64,000 nt of DNA from Blastocystis sp. Blastoise (GCA_039096225.1 JBBPEB010000032.1:476501-540500); one strand, 5' to 3'. Counted from the first letter of the stretch, positions 14,089 to 26,469 are shown. Translations and numbers: made by a program. The notes: a model not told the origin generated them from the sequence alone.

Positions 14089-14797
14089 GTATATATATAT
14101 ATATATATACTATTTTCTTCATTTTCTTCATCATTATCTTCATCAGTATCTTCTGATAAATCAGATAACGACACATATCTAGAAAGAATTATAGAATAGT
14201 GTATAATATAATAATAATATATAATGTAATAATATAATAGTGTATAATATAATAATATAATATATAGATACTTCACGTCTTTATCATCTTTTTCTAAAGA
14301 AACAAGAGACATAAATATACCTTCTGCATCAGTATATACTAGATAATAAAATAAAATATAATAATATATTCATATACATTTATTCAAATTGATTCCACGA
14401 TAATAATAAATAGATGTTGTTCGATTCCAAACGGGTTTCCTTTCTATATAATCAAATATTCGATATATCGGTTACTTTAGAAATATAAAAATAAAAAAAA
14501 AAATACTTATTTTTGGAACTGTTTCTTTAGTACCATTTACAATAATACTGTCTTCCTATAAACATAAAATCAAAATATAAACAAGGAAAATATATCAACA
14601 TACGTATTCAGATATCTGCTGTGATCTTTCCTTTCTAGAAAAGGGAACAACAAAGCTACAATGAGGACAGATCGTCTCTTTTTGTTTTTCTTCATTTCTA
14701 AATTATATTAATAAATATTAGAGATAATCAATATACGAAGAAACTAACTCATTTTCTGTTTCCTCAATGTATATCTATGACAATGAGGACATTTCAT
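11143..14797 (-). CDS. Unidentified zinc-ribbon protein with poly-Asn and basic C-terminus
   Basis: Eleven exons in one frame: 14797..14749, 14689..14604, 14555..14507, 14443..14378, 14338..14272, 14178..14111, 14018..13726, 13681..13627, 13571..12704, 12596..12531, 12430..11143. The N-terminus has two CPHC knuckles (MKCPHCHRY and ICPHCSF), a likely zinc ribbon. A Ser/Pro-rich segment follows (14018-13726), then a conserved-looking block (SPTNEIQTGHAYEYG, IPLCLENP), a long poly-Asn run coded by 13080-13170, then YVPPEFWYSNFWLPGVE. The C-terminal third is highly charged (KKKRN, DDTIDD repeats), suggesting a nuclear or nucleolar protein. I do not recognise the family. The exon 1-2 join is the weakest: acceptor GAAATGAAG was chosen because the obvious TTTAG gives a stop. 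Confidence 0.7.
12600..12703. repeat. (TAA)n then (TA)n microsatellite in an intron
   Basis: About 30 TAA units followed by a TA run make up nearly the whole intron between 12704 and 12596 of the zinc-ribbon gene. On the gene strand it begins GTATATATAT and continues as TTA repeats. Confidence 0.9.
13078..13171. repeat. Coding (TTA/AAT)n microsatellite giving poly-Asn
   Basis: About 30 TTA units (AAT on the gene strand), interrupted once by an AAC valine step. The run stays in the open frame of the zinc-ribbon gene and encodes about 30 asparagines. The same trinucleotide is otherwise mostly intronic in this window. Confidence 0.85.
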
Positions 14798-15038
14798 TTC
14801 TTATTTCTTTAAAATATATTCAAAAAGATATTGAATATGCTGACTAAATCTATTTAAAACAATGAATTGACTAAATTAATATCTCAAAATTGATAAAATG
14901 ATAAAAGAATAATTCTATTGTTTTTAAAACCATTCCTGAAAACCGCGGTTCTGAACGAGTTTTCCCTAGATGTTCATGAATTTTTCAATTATATTGTTTA
15001 TGTTCTTTTCTTAAATATTAACTCATATCCAAATAGTC
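14798..15038. promoter_or_regulatory. Bidirectional promoter region (inferred)
   Basis: Only 241 bp separate the starts of the zinc-ribbon gene (-) and prefoldin 6 (+). The perfect palindrome AACCGCGGTT (14941-14950) stands in the middle of otherwise AT-rich sequence and belongs to the recurrent GC-rich motif family. Confidence 0.4.
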
Positions 15039-15588
15039 ATGTCTAAAACTATCGAACCTAGTTTAAAAAGTCTTCAAGACAGTTTCAATAAATGCCAAGA
15101 TAATATCACTGAATATGTTCAACAACTCAAAACATTAGAAACTCAACGTAGTGAAAACACAATGGTTAAGGAAGAATTTGATTTATTAAAGGAAGATGCT
15201 ACCGTATTTAAATTGGTTGGACCTGTTTTATTAAAGAACGATGTTGATGATGCTAAGAGAAACGTTCAAGATCGTCTTAAGCTTATTGAATCACAAATGT
15301 ATGTTTTTTTTAATATATATTAATTGATTTTTATATAAATATAATATGAAATATATTATATTGTATATATATATATGTATATATATATATTATTCCATAG
15401 CAAAAGTCTTGATGATAGAATCACAAAGGAACAAGAATTACAAAATTCTTTAAGAGAAAGAGTATTTATCTTTATATTATGTGATAAACATAGATGATTC
15501 TAGAATCTACATTATATTTATATAGATCATTGCTTCTCAACAAAAAAGTGCTATGAATAAACTTGATAAAATGCCAAAACAACAGTAA
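15039..15588 (+). CDS. PFDN6: Prefoldin subunit 6 (beta class)
   Basis: Exons 15039-15298, 15401-15461, 15526-15588 give 127 residues, the usual size for prefoldin 6. Two long coiled-coil helices flank a short beta hairpin region: LKEDATVFKLVGPVLLKND is the diagnostic stretch (prefoldin-beta VYK-x-x-GPVL). Prefoldin delivers unfolded actin and tubulin to the chaperonin CCT in the cytosol. All introns are GT-AG; the last exon encodes SQQKSAMNKLDKM, consistent with the second helix. Its start faces the zinc-ribbon gene across 241 bp. Confidence 0.95.
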
Positions 15589-15769
15589 ATTGTAGTCTAT
15601 CCTTAAGAATTCATTTCTTGAAGATTCTCTTAACATTTTTAACTTTGTATTTTGTTTGTTTGTTAGTTTTGTATATTTATTTATTATTTTTGATAAAAAT
15701 AAGGTACATTCATAAAAAACAACAGTAAATAACACTATGCTATAATAATATAATGAATAATAGTGAGGT

Positions 15770-16417
15770 CTATTTTTGATTTAAATAAGGAATTAGTGAA
15801 TTCATAGATATAGTTTCTTGTTGCATTGTCTGTAAATTCTTTATTCGAATCGAATCTTCTTTATCATCTTTTGATAAAAATATACAATATTTACTACAAC
15901 CAGAAGTGATTATCTATATTAATTATTTAGTGTAATGATAAGAAATTATCTAAAGTTTATGAATGAATATACTTTTAATGCTTTCTTGATATTTGTATTA
16001 TAATTAATATATGCTGGAATATTATGATTTCTTATATACTATAGATATATTAATATATATATAGTTATGTAGAATTGTAAGTATACATGAGCAAGAGAGA
16101 GTTGTTTTTGACGTAAAATCGATATACATTCAGGAGTGTCTGATTTGTCAACTTGACAAATAATCTATATATATTAATATAATAAACTTAGTAAATAATA
16201 ATGATATTATTGATAATACTATTAATAATAATATTGATAATATTATTAATAACGATATTATAATAGTGATTATATACAGTTATTCCATGATGTTCTGATG
16301 GAATTAATTCTTCGCGTGCGACCGTTAAAGCAACCCTCTCAACACCTGCTGACCAACCAATAGAAGGAAGAGGATTCTTATAATTAAGTGACGCCGATAA
16401 ATCATATCTACCCCCTG

Positions 16418-16465
<48 letters not shown>

Positions 16466-18131
16466 TATATATAATTATGTTTACTAAAGAATAATAAATT
16501 AACAAAAAATGAAAAATAAAGCTAATTGAATACTTATATATAAAATAATAATTCTTATGAGTTTATATATACAAGAACAGTAATATTTTCTTGATTAATG
16601 AATTCAAATGTAGTATGTTGATAATAATCTAAACCCCTCACTAAATGAGGGTCTGATTCTAACGGCAACGAATAGGATGAAAGTATAGAAAACACAGTTT
16701 CAAAATACTATATTCAAATAAGAATCAACCAAAAAGAATATCATCATATATATAAATGAATAAAGCATATAACATATATACATATAATTATATATATACC
16801 TGCTTTGAATAATTATTGAATGAATTTATCATCAACGGTGCATTCTTAATAATTTCTTGATCTTCTATCTCTTTACTATCTAATATACGAAGGATACTCC
16901 CGCGGGAATAACGATATTGACTCTCTTTGGATAAAGAATTTATATGAGTAGACATATAATTCTATATATAAAATAAACAAATATGAATATATATAAATAG
17001 ATACTTTTAATGTTCCATAATAATTATTCATACTTTCTCGATCCCCAAGGGAATTTATATGTATTTTAATCCCTTTATCTATATGTAAATCTTGCATAGT
17101 TTTCCAATTCATTAATATTAACTATATATATATATGTTGAAAGAAATATATATATATATGTTGAAAGAAATATTTATTTTTATATATATGTTGAAATAAA
17201 TAAATAAATATATATATATACATCAGCGTCAATATAGGGATTTTCTTCACCAATATATTCCCCGCCAAATTGAGTGAATTGGCGGTAACGACCCTTCTGA
17301 GGGCGTTCATATCGAAATACTGGTCCATACTAGAAAATAATAAGTATAATATATATATATATATTTTTATAAGTATAATAATAAATATTTATAATAAGTA
17401 TAATAAGAATTATAATAATAATAATAATCAATATAAGATATAAAATAAATAATAATATATAATAATGAATATAATAAATATACATAATAATATTTCTGTG
17501 GTAACGACTGTTGATAATTATTATTTAATAAAGCTCTATTTACACCTATATATATATATATTATAATATAAAAACAATAATATATATACCAGCTGTGTAC
17601 TCCGGTCGTAAACATATTTCTTCATCTGATTTATCTTTGAATTCATACATTTCCTTGATAAATAATAAAATAGAAAATAAAAGAAAAAAACAATTAAATA
17701 AAAGCAATAATAAATTTAAAAAATATATATAAATAGCCTTTATGACTTACTTTATGCGTAATATCAGTGTTTTCTCCAACTGTTTTTACAAACAAAGATT
17801 TCCTTTCAACAATTGGTGTAAATAAATTAAGAAACAAGTAAATCGAAAAATAAATAAGTGAAATAAAAATAAGGATATGTTTCCATATGTTCAAAACCGG
17901 ATAGTTCTGCATTATTACTCATTATTGAAATAATTTGTTTCATTAAAGATACTTTATTACACGTTACATTTAATAAAAATAATCAAATAGAGACTAAAAG
18001 GATATTTTACTATGTAATTTCATTTCTTCTGGCATAATATCATTCATCCCACGGACAGATGTGATTGTTGCTATTGATCGACATAAAAAATGTGCAGATT
18101 TGTTTTGTTGCTTCAGAATTTTTACAAACAT
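15770..18131 (-). CDS. Histidyl-tRNA synthetase, bacterial-type, mitochondrial
   Basis: Thirteen exons (18131..18011, 17951..17879, 17817..17751, 17653..17590, 17545..17484, 17329..17222, 17121..17005, 16961..16800, 16707..16573, 16418..16278, 16164..16087, 16038..15973, 15913..15770) give 445 residues. It charges tRNA-His. The first 28 residues ([19 protein letters not shown] and on) are basic and unacidic, like a mitochondrial targeting peptide. Class II HisRS motifs are in order: [47 protein letters not shown] (Tyr where most have Gly), [46 protein letters not shown]. The anticodon-binding domain closes the protein ([14 protein letters not shown]). The sequence resembles E. coli HisS more than eukaryotic cytosolic HARS. 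The intron at 17878-17818 is AT-AC; all others are GT-AG. Confidence 0.93.
17818..17878 (-). other. U12-type AT-AC intron in HisRS
   Basis: 61 nt. 5' end ATATCCTTA matches the minor-spliceosome 5' site ATATCCTT exactly. TTTCTTAAT, close to the U12 branch element TTCCTTAAC, lies about 10 nt before the 3' end TTTAC. Removal restores GFEHMET|PIVE in frame, matching the family motif GY-x-EI-x-TPIVE. No GT donor or AG acceptor in the region gives that join. Confidence 0.85.
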
Positions 18132-18424
18132 TTTATGGCTACTTTATGTTTACACTCACTAAATCCTTAGATGATATAAATACAGCAAGATAAATATTTA
18201 AAATCAAGAATATGAAACAAATAACGTTTACTAAAATAATCAAGAGAAACATGAATTTCAAACCTTTTCTTATTAGTATTCCCAAAGAATCTTGATGTTT
18301 TAAAATCATTTTTGAATTGATTCTTGCTATATATTTTGTATTATTTTATCTTTATTTCAATAAGAAGCAATTGATCTACTCTAAAATTAAGGAATAAATC
18401 AATATTTATAATAGAAATTTTGTG
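18132..18424. promoter_or_regulatory. Divergent intergenic region (inferred promoters)
   Basis: 293 bp between HisRS (-) and the multi-pass membrane protein (+). No ORF or repeat seen. Confidence 0.35.
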
Positions 18425-21280
18425 ATGAGTGCCATTTACTTAGCATTAGGGTTCACTGTAATTGGTTTTGTTGTCGATAATGTATGGACTATAAAGTAAA
18501 TATATTTAATTAGTTATAGTACGTAAATAAAAAAGAAGTCATTAAACAAAAACAAGTGTATTTATTTTTATACTTATTTATTCTTTTTATGCTGTATGTA
18601 TATTATAAAGAAAAGAAAAGATAAATTTGAAACAAAGAATATCTGTTGAAGAAGATTCATCAAGTGATACAGATTCTGTTGGTGACGCAGAAGAAGATGA
18701 AAAACTGTTTCGCTGTTTTGATGATAATGTTGATACAGATGTTAGGCTCAATGGATATAAATCAAGATCAGGATCTGTATACATATATATATTTTTTTCC
18801 TTTTTATTTTTCTCAAGTTTTCTGAATCTATTTTTTCTCAATGATAATCATTGATTATATATATATATATATATATATATAGATATCTCAAGAATCTACT
18901 TCTTCTGAAACAAAGAATATTGAATCCTCAACATCTTCAAATGATATACAGTTACACGATTCTTCATCTTCTTCTTCTCTCTATTCTACTATTAGTAATA
19001 ATAGTAATAGTAGTAACGATAATCATAATAATAATAAAAATCAATCAACTTCTAAAGAAAAGAAATCGTATATATATAGTTATATAATAAATTATTACTC
19101 TATATATTCTAATATAGTTTTTAATTTTATTATTATTTGATTCTTATATATATATAATTCATTGTTTTCTTTTTTTATGACCTATATATATATAGTTTTT
19201 GGAGTTTTTGTGTCTGGATATTATATCCATTGTGTTTCCTTTTATTTCTTATTAATATAGTGCAGATATTCTCATTAATACGTGATATATATCATTATTA
19301 TCTATTACCGTATCTACCAGATAATATAGTACAAAAATTATCAGAGTTAAAAGTATTATTTATTCGATTATATATGCAAATTACAAATCAAGGAGGAAAG
19401 GCTTCTTCTTTTGTGTTCAATATTACCACGGAAATTCAAAGGATTTATCATAAACCTAATTATTATCAATATATAACTACAATGTATAGTAATATTGATG
19501 AATTTGTGATTTCTTTAACAAAATTCTTTCTCTCTATATTAACTTTTATTAATCTTATTTATTCTATTATTCGAGAGAAAAAGACAGATATGCTTTATAT
19601 TATATATCAAACGACTATTCAGAATTATCACGACTTTCCTTTCTCGACGATAACCACGGTTTTATTGGTGTTTGCTCTTCTCTTCTTTTGTGTATATTGT
19701 ATTGTATTTAGTGTTATCTTTATTATACGAAGTATTATTCATTTATTAATCACAATGGACGATCTTCCAGAAGAAAAACATTCTAAGTATATAGAAGTAA
19801 TAATAGGCTTTTTATTTATATTCTTATTCTTATTCTTATTCTTATTCTTATTCTTATTCTTATTCTTATTCTTATTCTTATTCTTATTCTTATTCTTATT
19901 ATTCTTATTCTTATTATATTAAAATTGTTATTCTTATTATTCTTATTATTCTTATTATTCTTATTATATTAAAATTGTTATTGTTATTATTGTTATTATT
20001 GTTATTATTGTTATTATTGTTATTATTGTTATTATTATATTAAAATTGATATTGCTATTGAGTTCAATATTGTAATTTCCTCTTATATTATATATATATA
20101 TAGACATAGAGTTGCTTCTCGAAGTGTTTCTACAAGTGTTTCCTATAATATTGAAAAAAAATTAATTTTTATTTATGAATACATAATTAATATTTTTGTT
20201 TTTTATATAATTTATATAATATATAGGATAATATGTATATATATATATATATATTTACTTATAGTTAATTCCTCTCACTCATACAACAGAATGTATTGTT
20301 CGAATGTTATGTTTATCAAAGACATATAAAGAAAAGAATAATGTACTTCAGTTTACATATAATCTTTATACAAGTATATAGTTTCTATTTTATATATGAT
20401 TCTATTTCTATTATTATTATTATTATATTTATTATTATTATATTCTATATATAAAGATGGATTATTAACAACTGTAGATATTAATCAGTTAACACAACTC
20501 AATATTATTAGTATATATATATATAATTATTCTCACAGTTAATATATAGATATAAGTTTATCTATCTATATATCTATATATCAATATATATCTATATCTA
20601 TCTATAGACTTCGATACATATATTTCATCAAAGAATATACAAGATAGCCCTCGTGATATTCCCACGGTTATTAATCCTGTCGAATCTGCTTCGAATGATA
20701 ATAATGTTAATACTAATATAAATATTAATACAAATAAGGATAATATGAAAATGAATGAAATGAATATACCATTAACTTCTACATCTTCACTTTCTCCCCG
20801 TGGGAAATTACGTAAATTCTATCGAATGGACTCTGTCTTATCTTCTACTACAAGTCACAGTGGAACATGTATGATTATTTATAATAATTATCTATATAAT
20901 AATAGTAATAATCATAGTAAAAATAATCATCAGTATAACTATATATATATATATATTCTCTAGTATCTCCAAAATCTTCAATAGATATAATTCCTTCTCA
21001 ATCCTCAGTACCTACTACTACTTCTCCTATTTCAGGAGATAATTATACTAGACCAAAACTTATTAGAAAGAGTAAAAGTATATATATATATACATATCAT
21101 TTTGTTAGTTATACAGTATAATAATAAATAATAAATATTCTATTAGTTCATATATATATAAATAATTATATGTAGGTAATACATCAGACGTACCTATTTC
21201 ATTATATTTATCAACATCCAGTAATGAGTCATTTGATATTGGTTCTACTAAAAGTATATATATATATTAACTAATTAGTC

Positions 21281-21336
<56 letters not shown>

Positions 21337-21854
21337 TTGTTATGTTTATTATTGTATAGAGAAATTACAGCCTCCTCAGTTACCTGTAAAACAATTATCT
21401 CGAAGTCGTATAATAATAATTAAATAATTTATATAATATTATATATATATTCTTTTAATATATATACTATATATGCAATAACATTATATATATAGCGTCA
21501 ACACAATCTCTACCTTATTCAAAAGTACTACCACCTGTTCCTACTACACCTTCAAGTATACATATAGTATCTACTCCTTCTTCTACTAATGATACTACTA
21601 CTACTACTACTAATAATAATAATAATAAATCTATTCCTCTTCCTCCTCCTCCAAAAACACCTACTACTCCTTCTTCTCCCCTTCCTCTTTCTCTTCCTAC
21701 AACTCTTCCTACTCTAATATCTAAAAATCCTATGCTTCAAAGTCTACCTGTATTAGCAAATACTTCTTTTCCTACTTCTACTAATGGTATATCTAAGAAA
21801 CAATCCGAGATATTACAACCACCACCATTAACACCACTTTCTGATACAGAATAA
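18425..21854 (+). CDS. Unidentified multi-pass membrane protein with Ser/Thr/Pro-rich tail
   Basis: Exons I support: 18425-18481, 18520-(about 18555), an exon ending 18776, 18883-19067, 19196-19786, 20104-(about 20197), 20265-20373, 20457-20510, 20608-20868, 20964-21077, 21176-21253, 21360-21407, 21496-21854. An N-terminal hydrophobic segment (MSAIYLALGFTVIGFVVDN) is followed by an acidic Ser-rich stretch. The core exon 19196-19786 has at least three membrane segments, beginning WSFCVWILYPLCFLLFLINI and later LLVFALLFFCVYCIVFSVI. From about 20608 on the chain is Ser/Thr/Pro/Asn-rich (SLSPRGKLRKFYR, PLPPPPKTP) and probably cytosolic and phosphorylated. The family is not recognised. The joins near 18555-18620 and 20197 are uncertain; the first 53 codons could be a separate two-helix protein ending in KEKKR at about 18622. 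Confidence 0.6.
19820..20043. repeat. (TTCTTA)n / (TTATTG)n compound microsatellite
   Basis: About 16 TTCTTA units, then TTATTATTC and TTATTATTG units, each block closed by ATATTAAAATTG. It sits inside the intron 19787-20103 of the membrane-protein gene. Confidence 0.85.
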
Positions 21855-22203
21855 TTCTTTTTTAAATATATATATATATATAGTATCTTTATTTATTATT
21901 ATTAGAATGAACACTATATATAATTTTCTTTCCATTTTTTTAATTGCAATTTATAAAAATGTCATATATCATTAAAAATGTACATGGACAATTATTTATA
22001 CATATATATATAAACATTCATCACTAATAGTATTCGTTTAGTTAACTATCTTTTCTTTATTAATCACTGGTCTTTAAAGAACATATAACAGACTTGAATA
22101 AAAAAAGTCAAACAAACTCATAAATATCTGAAAAATAAATAAGAAATAAAACAAGTTGATATAATATTAAAGAAAAAAAACATAATTATTAAAAAACAAT
22201 AAT
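21855..22203. other. Convergent 3' intergenic region
   Basis: 349 bp between the stop codons of the membrane-protein gene (+) and TIM9 (-). AT-rich, no gene or tandem array seen. Confidence 0.5.
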
Positions 22204-22464
22204 TTATTGTTGATTTTCTTCTCTTTGGATTTCACTAACTCTTTGAAAGATTCTTTGAGTAACAGAAACATATTTGGAAGCACAATTTTGAAGACATTCT
22301 TTTTCAGTCTTATCAAGATTTTTAGATCTGAAGTTTTTAATGCATTCATTAAAACAGTCATCCATCATATTGTTACCAGTTTCAGTAACATCTCTGAATT
22401 GAAGTTTTTGAAGTTCAGCATCATATTGAGCAATTTCAGCTTTGTTTAAACCTTCAGTAGACAT
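22204..22464 (-). CDS. TIM9: Mitochondrial small TIM chaperone TIM9
   Basis: Single exon, 86 residues; the ATG at 22464 is preferred over the upstream in-frame TTG. The twin CX3C signature is intact: CFNEC, 15 residues, CLQNC. The flanking SKYVSVTQRIFQRVSEIQ matches the TIM9 KYL-x-x-TQRI-x-x-RFQE helix better than TIM8, 10 or 13. In the intermembrane space the TIM9-TIM10 hexamer escorts carrier and Tim proteins to TIM22; the cysteines form two disulfides through the Mia40 relay. No targeting peptide is expected or seen. Confidence 0.93.
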   Translation of the reverse strand: MSTEGLNKAEIAQYDAELQKLQFRDVTETGNNMMDDCFNECIKNFRSKNLDKTEKECLQNCASKYVSVTQRIFQRVSEIQREENQQ

Positions 22465-22920
22465 TGTAGAGACGATTTGAATCAATCAAAAATAAAAGTT
22501 TTTCTTTCTGAATCGAAAGAAAAAATGGTCTTGATTTCTTTCAAAGTTTCACGGGGAAAAGAATTTGAGAATTAGAAAAAAAAAGTTCATGTATTTATGT
22601 AAACAGAGTACGTTATTCAAAAGCAAAGAGGTAGATAAAGATTATATAGGAACAGAAGCGTAATAAGGAGACAAAACAAAACGAAAAGAATATATGTTTT
22701 TGTCAATTTTATAAATATTAGTAAATAAAAATATAGGAAATATAGAAATAATGAATTAATAGTTCACTTGATTGTGATGATACTTATTACAAATAGAAAA
22801 AGCTACTGAAAATATCATTAAATAAATAAATAAATAAATTATAAAAATTTTTCAGTTACACAAATATATCTAAAAATAAAAATAAAAAATAATGTTATAG
22901 AATATTAAGATAGATTGGTT
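22465..22920. other. Intergenic region between TIM9 and NDUFA9
   Basis: 456 bp on the promoter side of TIM9 and the 3' side of NDUFA9. TTTCACGGGGAAAAG (22547-22561) lies about 85 bp upstream of the TIM9 start and belongs to the GC-rich motif family. No ORF. Confidence 0.5.
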
Positions 22921-24947
22921 TTAATGAGTATGAACCGCATGTCTTTCTTCAGTTCCATCATTATAAGCCCAATGGCCACCTTTACGATATTTACCAACAA
23001 TTCTGAAGATTTCTTGTTCAACATTCATGGGAGTAATACCAAAATCTTCGAATTTGAGTCCATTATTTTCTTTAGTAAGTATACAATCAGTAGAACGGAG
23101 ATCAACTTATATATATATATAGTAATTGAATTATTAGATAAAAAATAATAATAAACATAATAATAAACATAATAATAATACTATATATATATATACTTCG
23201 GATCTAGTCATATAGGGTATAGGACCACATTCCATGAGGAAAGTGATTGCTTTAGCGACAAGAACAGGGGTATTAAAGAGATGAGGATGATAATGGATAG
23301 TATCTAAGACTAAATTAACCAATTATATATTCATAATAAGTTATACAAACAATAGAATAAGATTTATATATAATTGTAATAAGAATAAATAATAAAAAAA
23401 ACAACAACAAGAATAAACACAATATATATATTAAATAAAAGGAATAATAAACACAATAGATAAACAATAAAAATATAAATTTAATTCATTATATATATAT
23501 ACTTCTTTTTGAGTATAGATTTTAGGTCCAGCTAATTCAATAGTTTTACCATAATAATCTTCAGGTGTAGAACACCATTTAGTAATAACCTTAGCAACAT
23601 CATTATAAGCAACAGGTTGTTTAAAAGCTTCACCATTGAAGATAGTTAATAAGTAAGGATACTTTCTAGCCATTACAGCAATCCTATAGAATAAACATAA
23701 TAATAATTATAATAATATAAACATAATAATATAAACATAATAAATATAATAATAAACATAATAATAATAAACATAATAATAATAAACATAATATATATTC
23801 TATCTATACCAAGTAAGACATCTGTCTTCCATACCGAACATATCGGCAGGTCGAACAATAGTAGCATCAGGATAAGCTTCACGTAATACCTTTTCTCCCA
23901 TGGCCTAGAGGGTCAAAGAGAGAGTAGAACGTATTATGATAATAATAATAATATACATAATAAACATAATAATATACATAATAATATACATAATAATATA
24001 ATATACATAATAATAATAATTTACATAATAATAATAATTTACATAATAAACATAATAATAATAATACTAATAAACACAACAAACAAATTAATACTAATAC
24101 TACTAAATATAAATATATATACTTTAGATCTAGCCCATTCAGAAGCATGATTCACATTACCTTGTAAAGCACTTACGTGTAATAAATTCTTTACTCCCAT
24201 ACTCTTACATACTTTAGCTAATCTTTCAGGCCAAAATACATTCACATCTTGATAAGTAAAATCATGAAATATATAATATATTCATATATTTAAAAAAAAA
24301 GTATGGAAAATAATACTAATTTTTATAAAAAAAAAAATATATATATATAGCAAAAATAATTCTTTTAGAAAATAATTATATATATAAGTATAGTTGATCA
24401 TCCAAGGTAATAAGAATTTGGTTTGATAATATTTACCAACACAATTGACAACAACATCACAATTACCAATAGCATCAGCAATAGATTGTTCATCCTTAGG
24501 ATGGAAAGGAACGCCATTAATCTTTATTTTAATAAACGTAACGAATGATTCAATAGTTTTAAATTAAAAAAAAATAAAATGAACACAAATGATTACAGAT
24601 AATTCATTTATAGCATAAGAAATAAATATAGAAATATCAAAAAACACATACCTTACCGACTTCACCACAAGGTTTCATACGTAAAGCCTCATCAATATCA
24701 CCTCTGCAAGGAATGTTAACGATAGCACCTCTTTTACCTAATTCATTGACAACGTTTCTTCCAAGATTACCAGTAGAAGCACCAAATACACATACTTTCA
24801 TAGGAACTTCAGAATGTTGACCACCAAGACCTATAGTTCCTCTGAGTGGTTCAACGTATATAGATCTCTAAAACAATAGAGGAAAAAAAGGAGGAAAATA
24901 AATACAGTGAATTTAGTTAATGGACGAAGAGATAAAGTTCTTAACAT
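22921..24947 (-). CDS. NDUFA9: NDUFA9-like complex I accessory subunit (extended SDR fold)
   Basis: Exons: 24947..24906, 24867..24652, 24521..(24437 or 24412), (24253 or 24245)..24123, 23904..23810, 23683..23503, about 23322..23200, about 23111..22921. The short basic start [13 protein letters not shown] is a targeting peptide. [20 protein letters not shown] is the NAD(P)-binding Rossmann motif; [39 protein letters not shown] and [14 protein letters not shown] follow the NDUFA9 order. It stabilises complex I near the quinone site in the inner mitochondrial membrane. Three of seven exon joins are awkward: 24412/24253 needs a non-GT donor if YYQTKF is kept, and the joins after 23503 and after about 23200 are off by one with strict GT-AG. 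Sequencing error, odd splice sites or decay are all possible; exons themselves look under constraint. Confidence 0.85.
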
Positions 24948-25652
24948 TCTATATTTCTTATATATAAATAGTGAAAGATGAATTATACGTTCTGTTAATT
25001 ATTCAATTACCAGTCCTTTAAGATAAGAAAGAGTTGAATTTCTTGACTCTGTTTTTTTGAAGTAAACATTTTGAAAAGAAAAACAAAAATAAATCTCGAC
25101 AGAATTATCAAGAAATCCTTGCGTCAAAAAAGAAAATTTTACACGGTGATTTCCCTTTTTTAGCTTGATATTATATTCTATCGAGAAATTGATTCATAGA
25201 ATTTATGACTTTTAGGAAAGGTTCTTATAAGTTGTGTAAAAAGACTGCTATGCTGATTATCAAAAAAGGTCGAGACATTTTCTCCTTTTCTTCATGAATA
25301 TTCGCAATTTCCCTTTTCAACCCAAATCTATCTCTTTTATATATATGTAAAATACGAATTCTGTTAATTTGTATGAGATTCATTAATGTAGATGAATTCT
25401 AGACTGATATATCCATTAATTTTTATGCAATTATTTCACTTTTTTTATTCATTGTGTACATATAGTTATCTTGTATTACTTATTTCGTTAATACTTACAT
25501 TTGTCACTACAAGTATCATAAAAATATGATTCCAGTTATGTAGATCAAGCAATTGTACTTTTTTATGTGTAGATAATTAACAAAATAATAATATGAGAAC
25601 ATACACACATATATACAGAACATATAGAAATAAAAATATGGATAGTAAAAAG
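24948..25652. other. Intergenic region upstream of NDUFA9
   Basis: 705 bp, less repetitive than introns, no ORF with coding character. TACACGGTGATTTCCC near 25140 carries a GC-rich motif variant. Confidence 0.5.
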
Positions 25653-26338
25653 TTAATTAAGTTTGGAAACGCATTTTTTGTATAATTTCTCAGAAACTTC
25701 TTTCCATTGATTGTTTGCTTCAGTTAATAATTGAACTTGTTTTTCTAACTCTTTAATTCGTTCAACATCATCTTTCTTTGCAATAACATTCGTATCAGCA
25801 GATTGAGATAGAGATGACAATGGTTTCATTTTTGAAGAAACAAGAGGAAGAGAGGGTAACATCACCACGGGCTGATAAGTATTGATATCTATATATTATA
25901 TGTTAATTATAGTATATGTTAATTATAGTATGTGTTAATTATAGTATGTGTTAATTATATTATGTGTTAATTATATTTTATTATGATTCAATACAATTTT
26001 ATATATAATAACTTTTATAATATATATATATATATATATTATATTAATTGATATATATATACTTGTAATTGCATATTTTTTAAGAGGAACAATTGGAACA
26101 AAAGAGTCTCCACCTATATATATATTATATTATATAATAATAATAATAATAATAAGAAAGTAAGTAAAAGAATATTATAAACATATCTATATATATATAA
26201 TAAAATTAGAAAAAGAATATTATAAACATATATATATATACCTTGTAATAGATTTGTTGGTTTAATAATATATTGAAGATTTGTAATTGATGATGTATAT
26301 ATATGAAGTGACTTTAATAATTTATAATTAAGTACATC

Positions 26339-26378
<40 letters not shown>

Positions 26379-26405
26379 ATTATTATATGAATATCAATAC
26401 TAATA

Positions 26406-26469
<64 letters not shown>

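Noticed and set aside
17951-18011. A second AT-AC intron in HisRS using ATATCCTTTT at about 18005
   Set aside because: The string matches a U12 5' site, but both possible AC acceptors give stops in frame, whereas GTAAAA at 18010 with AATAAAG at 17952 gives a clean join of 59 nt and the expected spacing to PIVE.
18425-18622. Separate 53-residue two-helix membrane protein
   Set aside because: Possible, but the second helix is encoded by T-rich sequence that looks like an intron, and joining to the acidic exon gives a longer sensible frame. Kept as an alternative in the gene entry.
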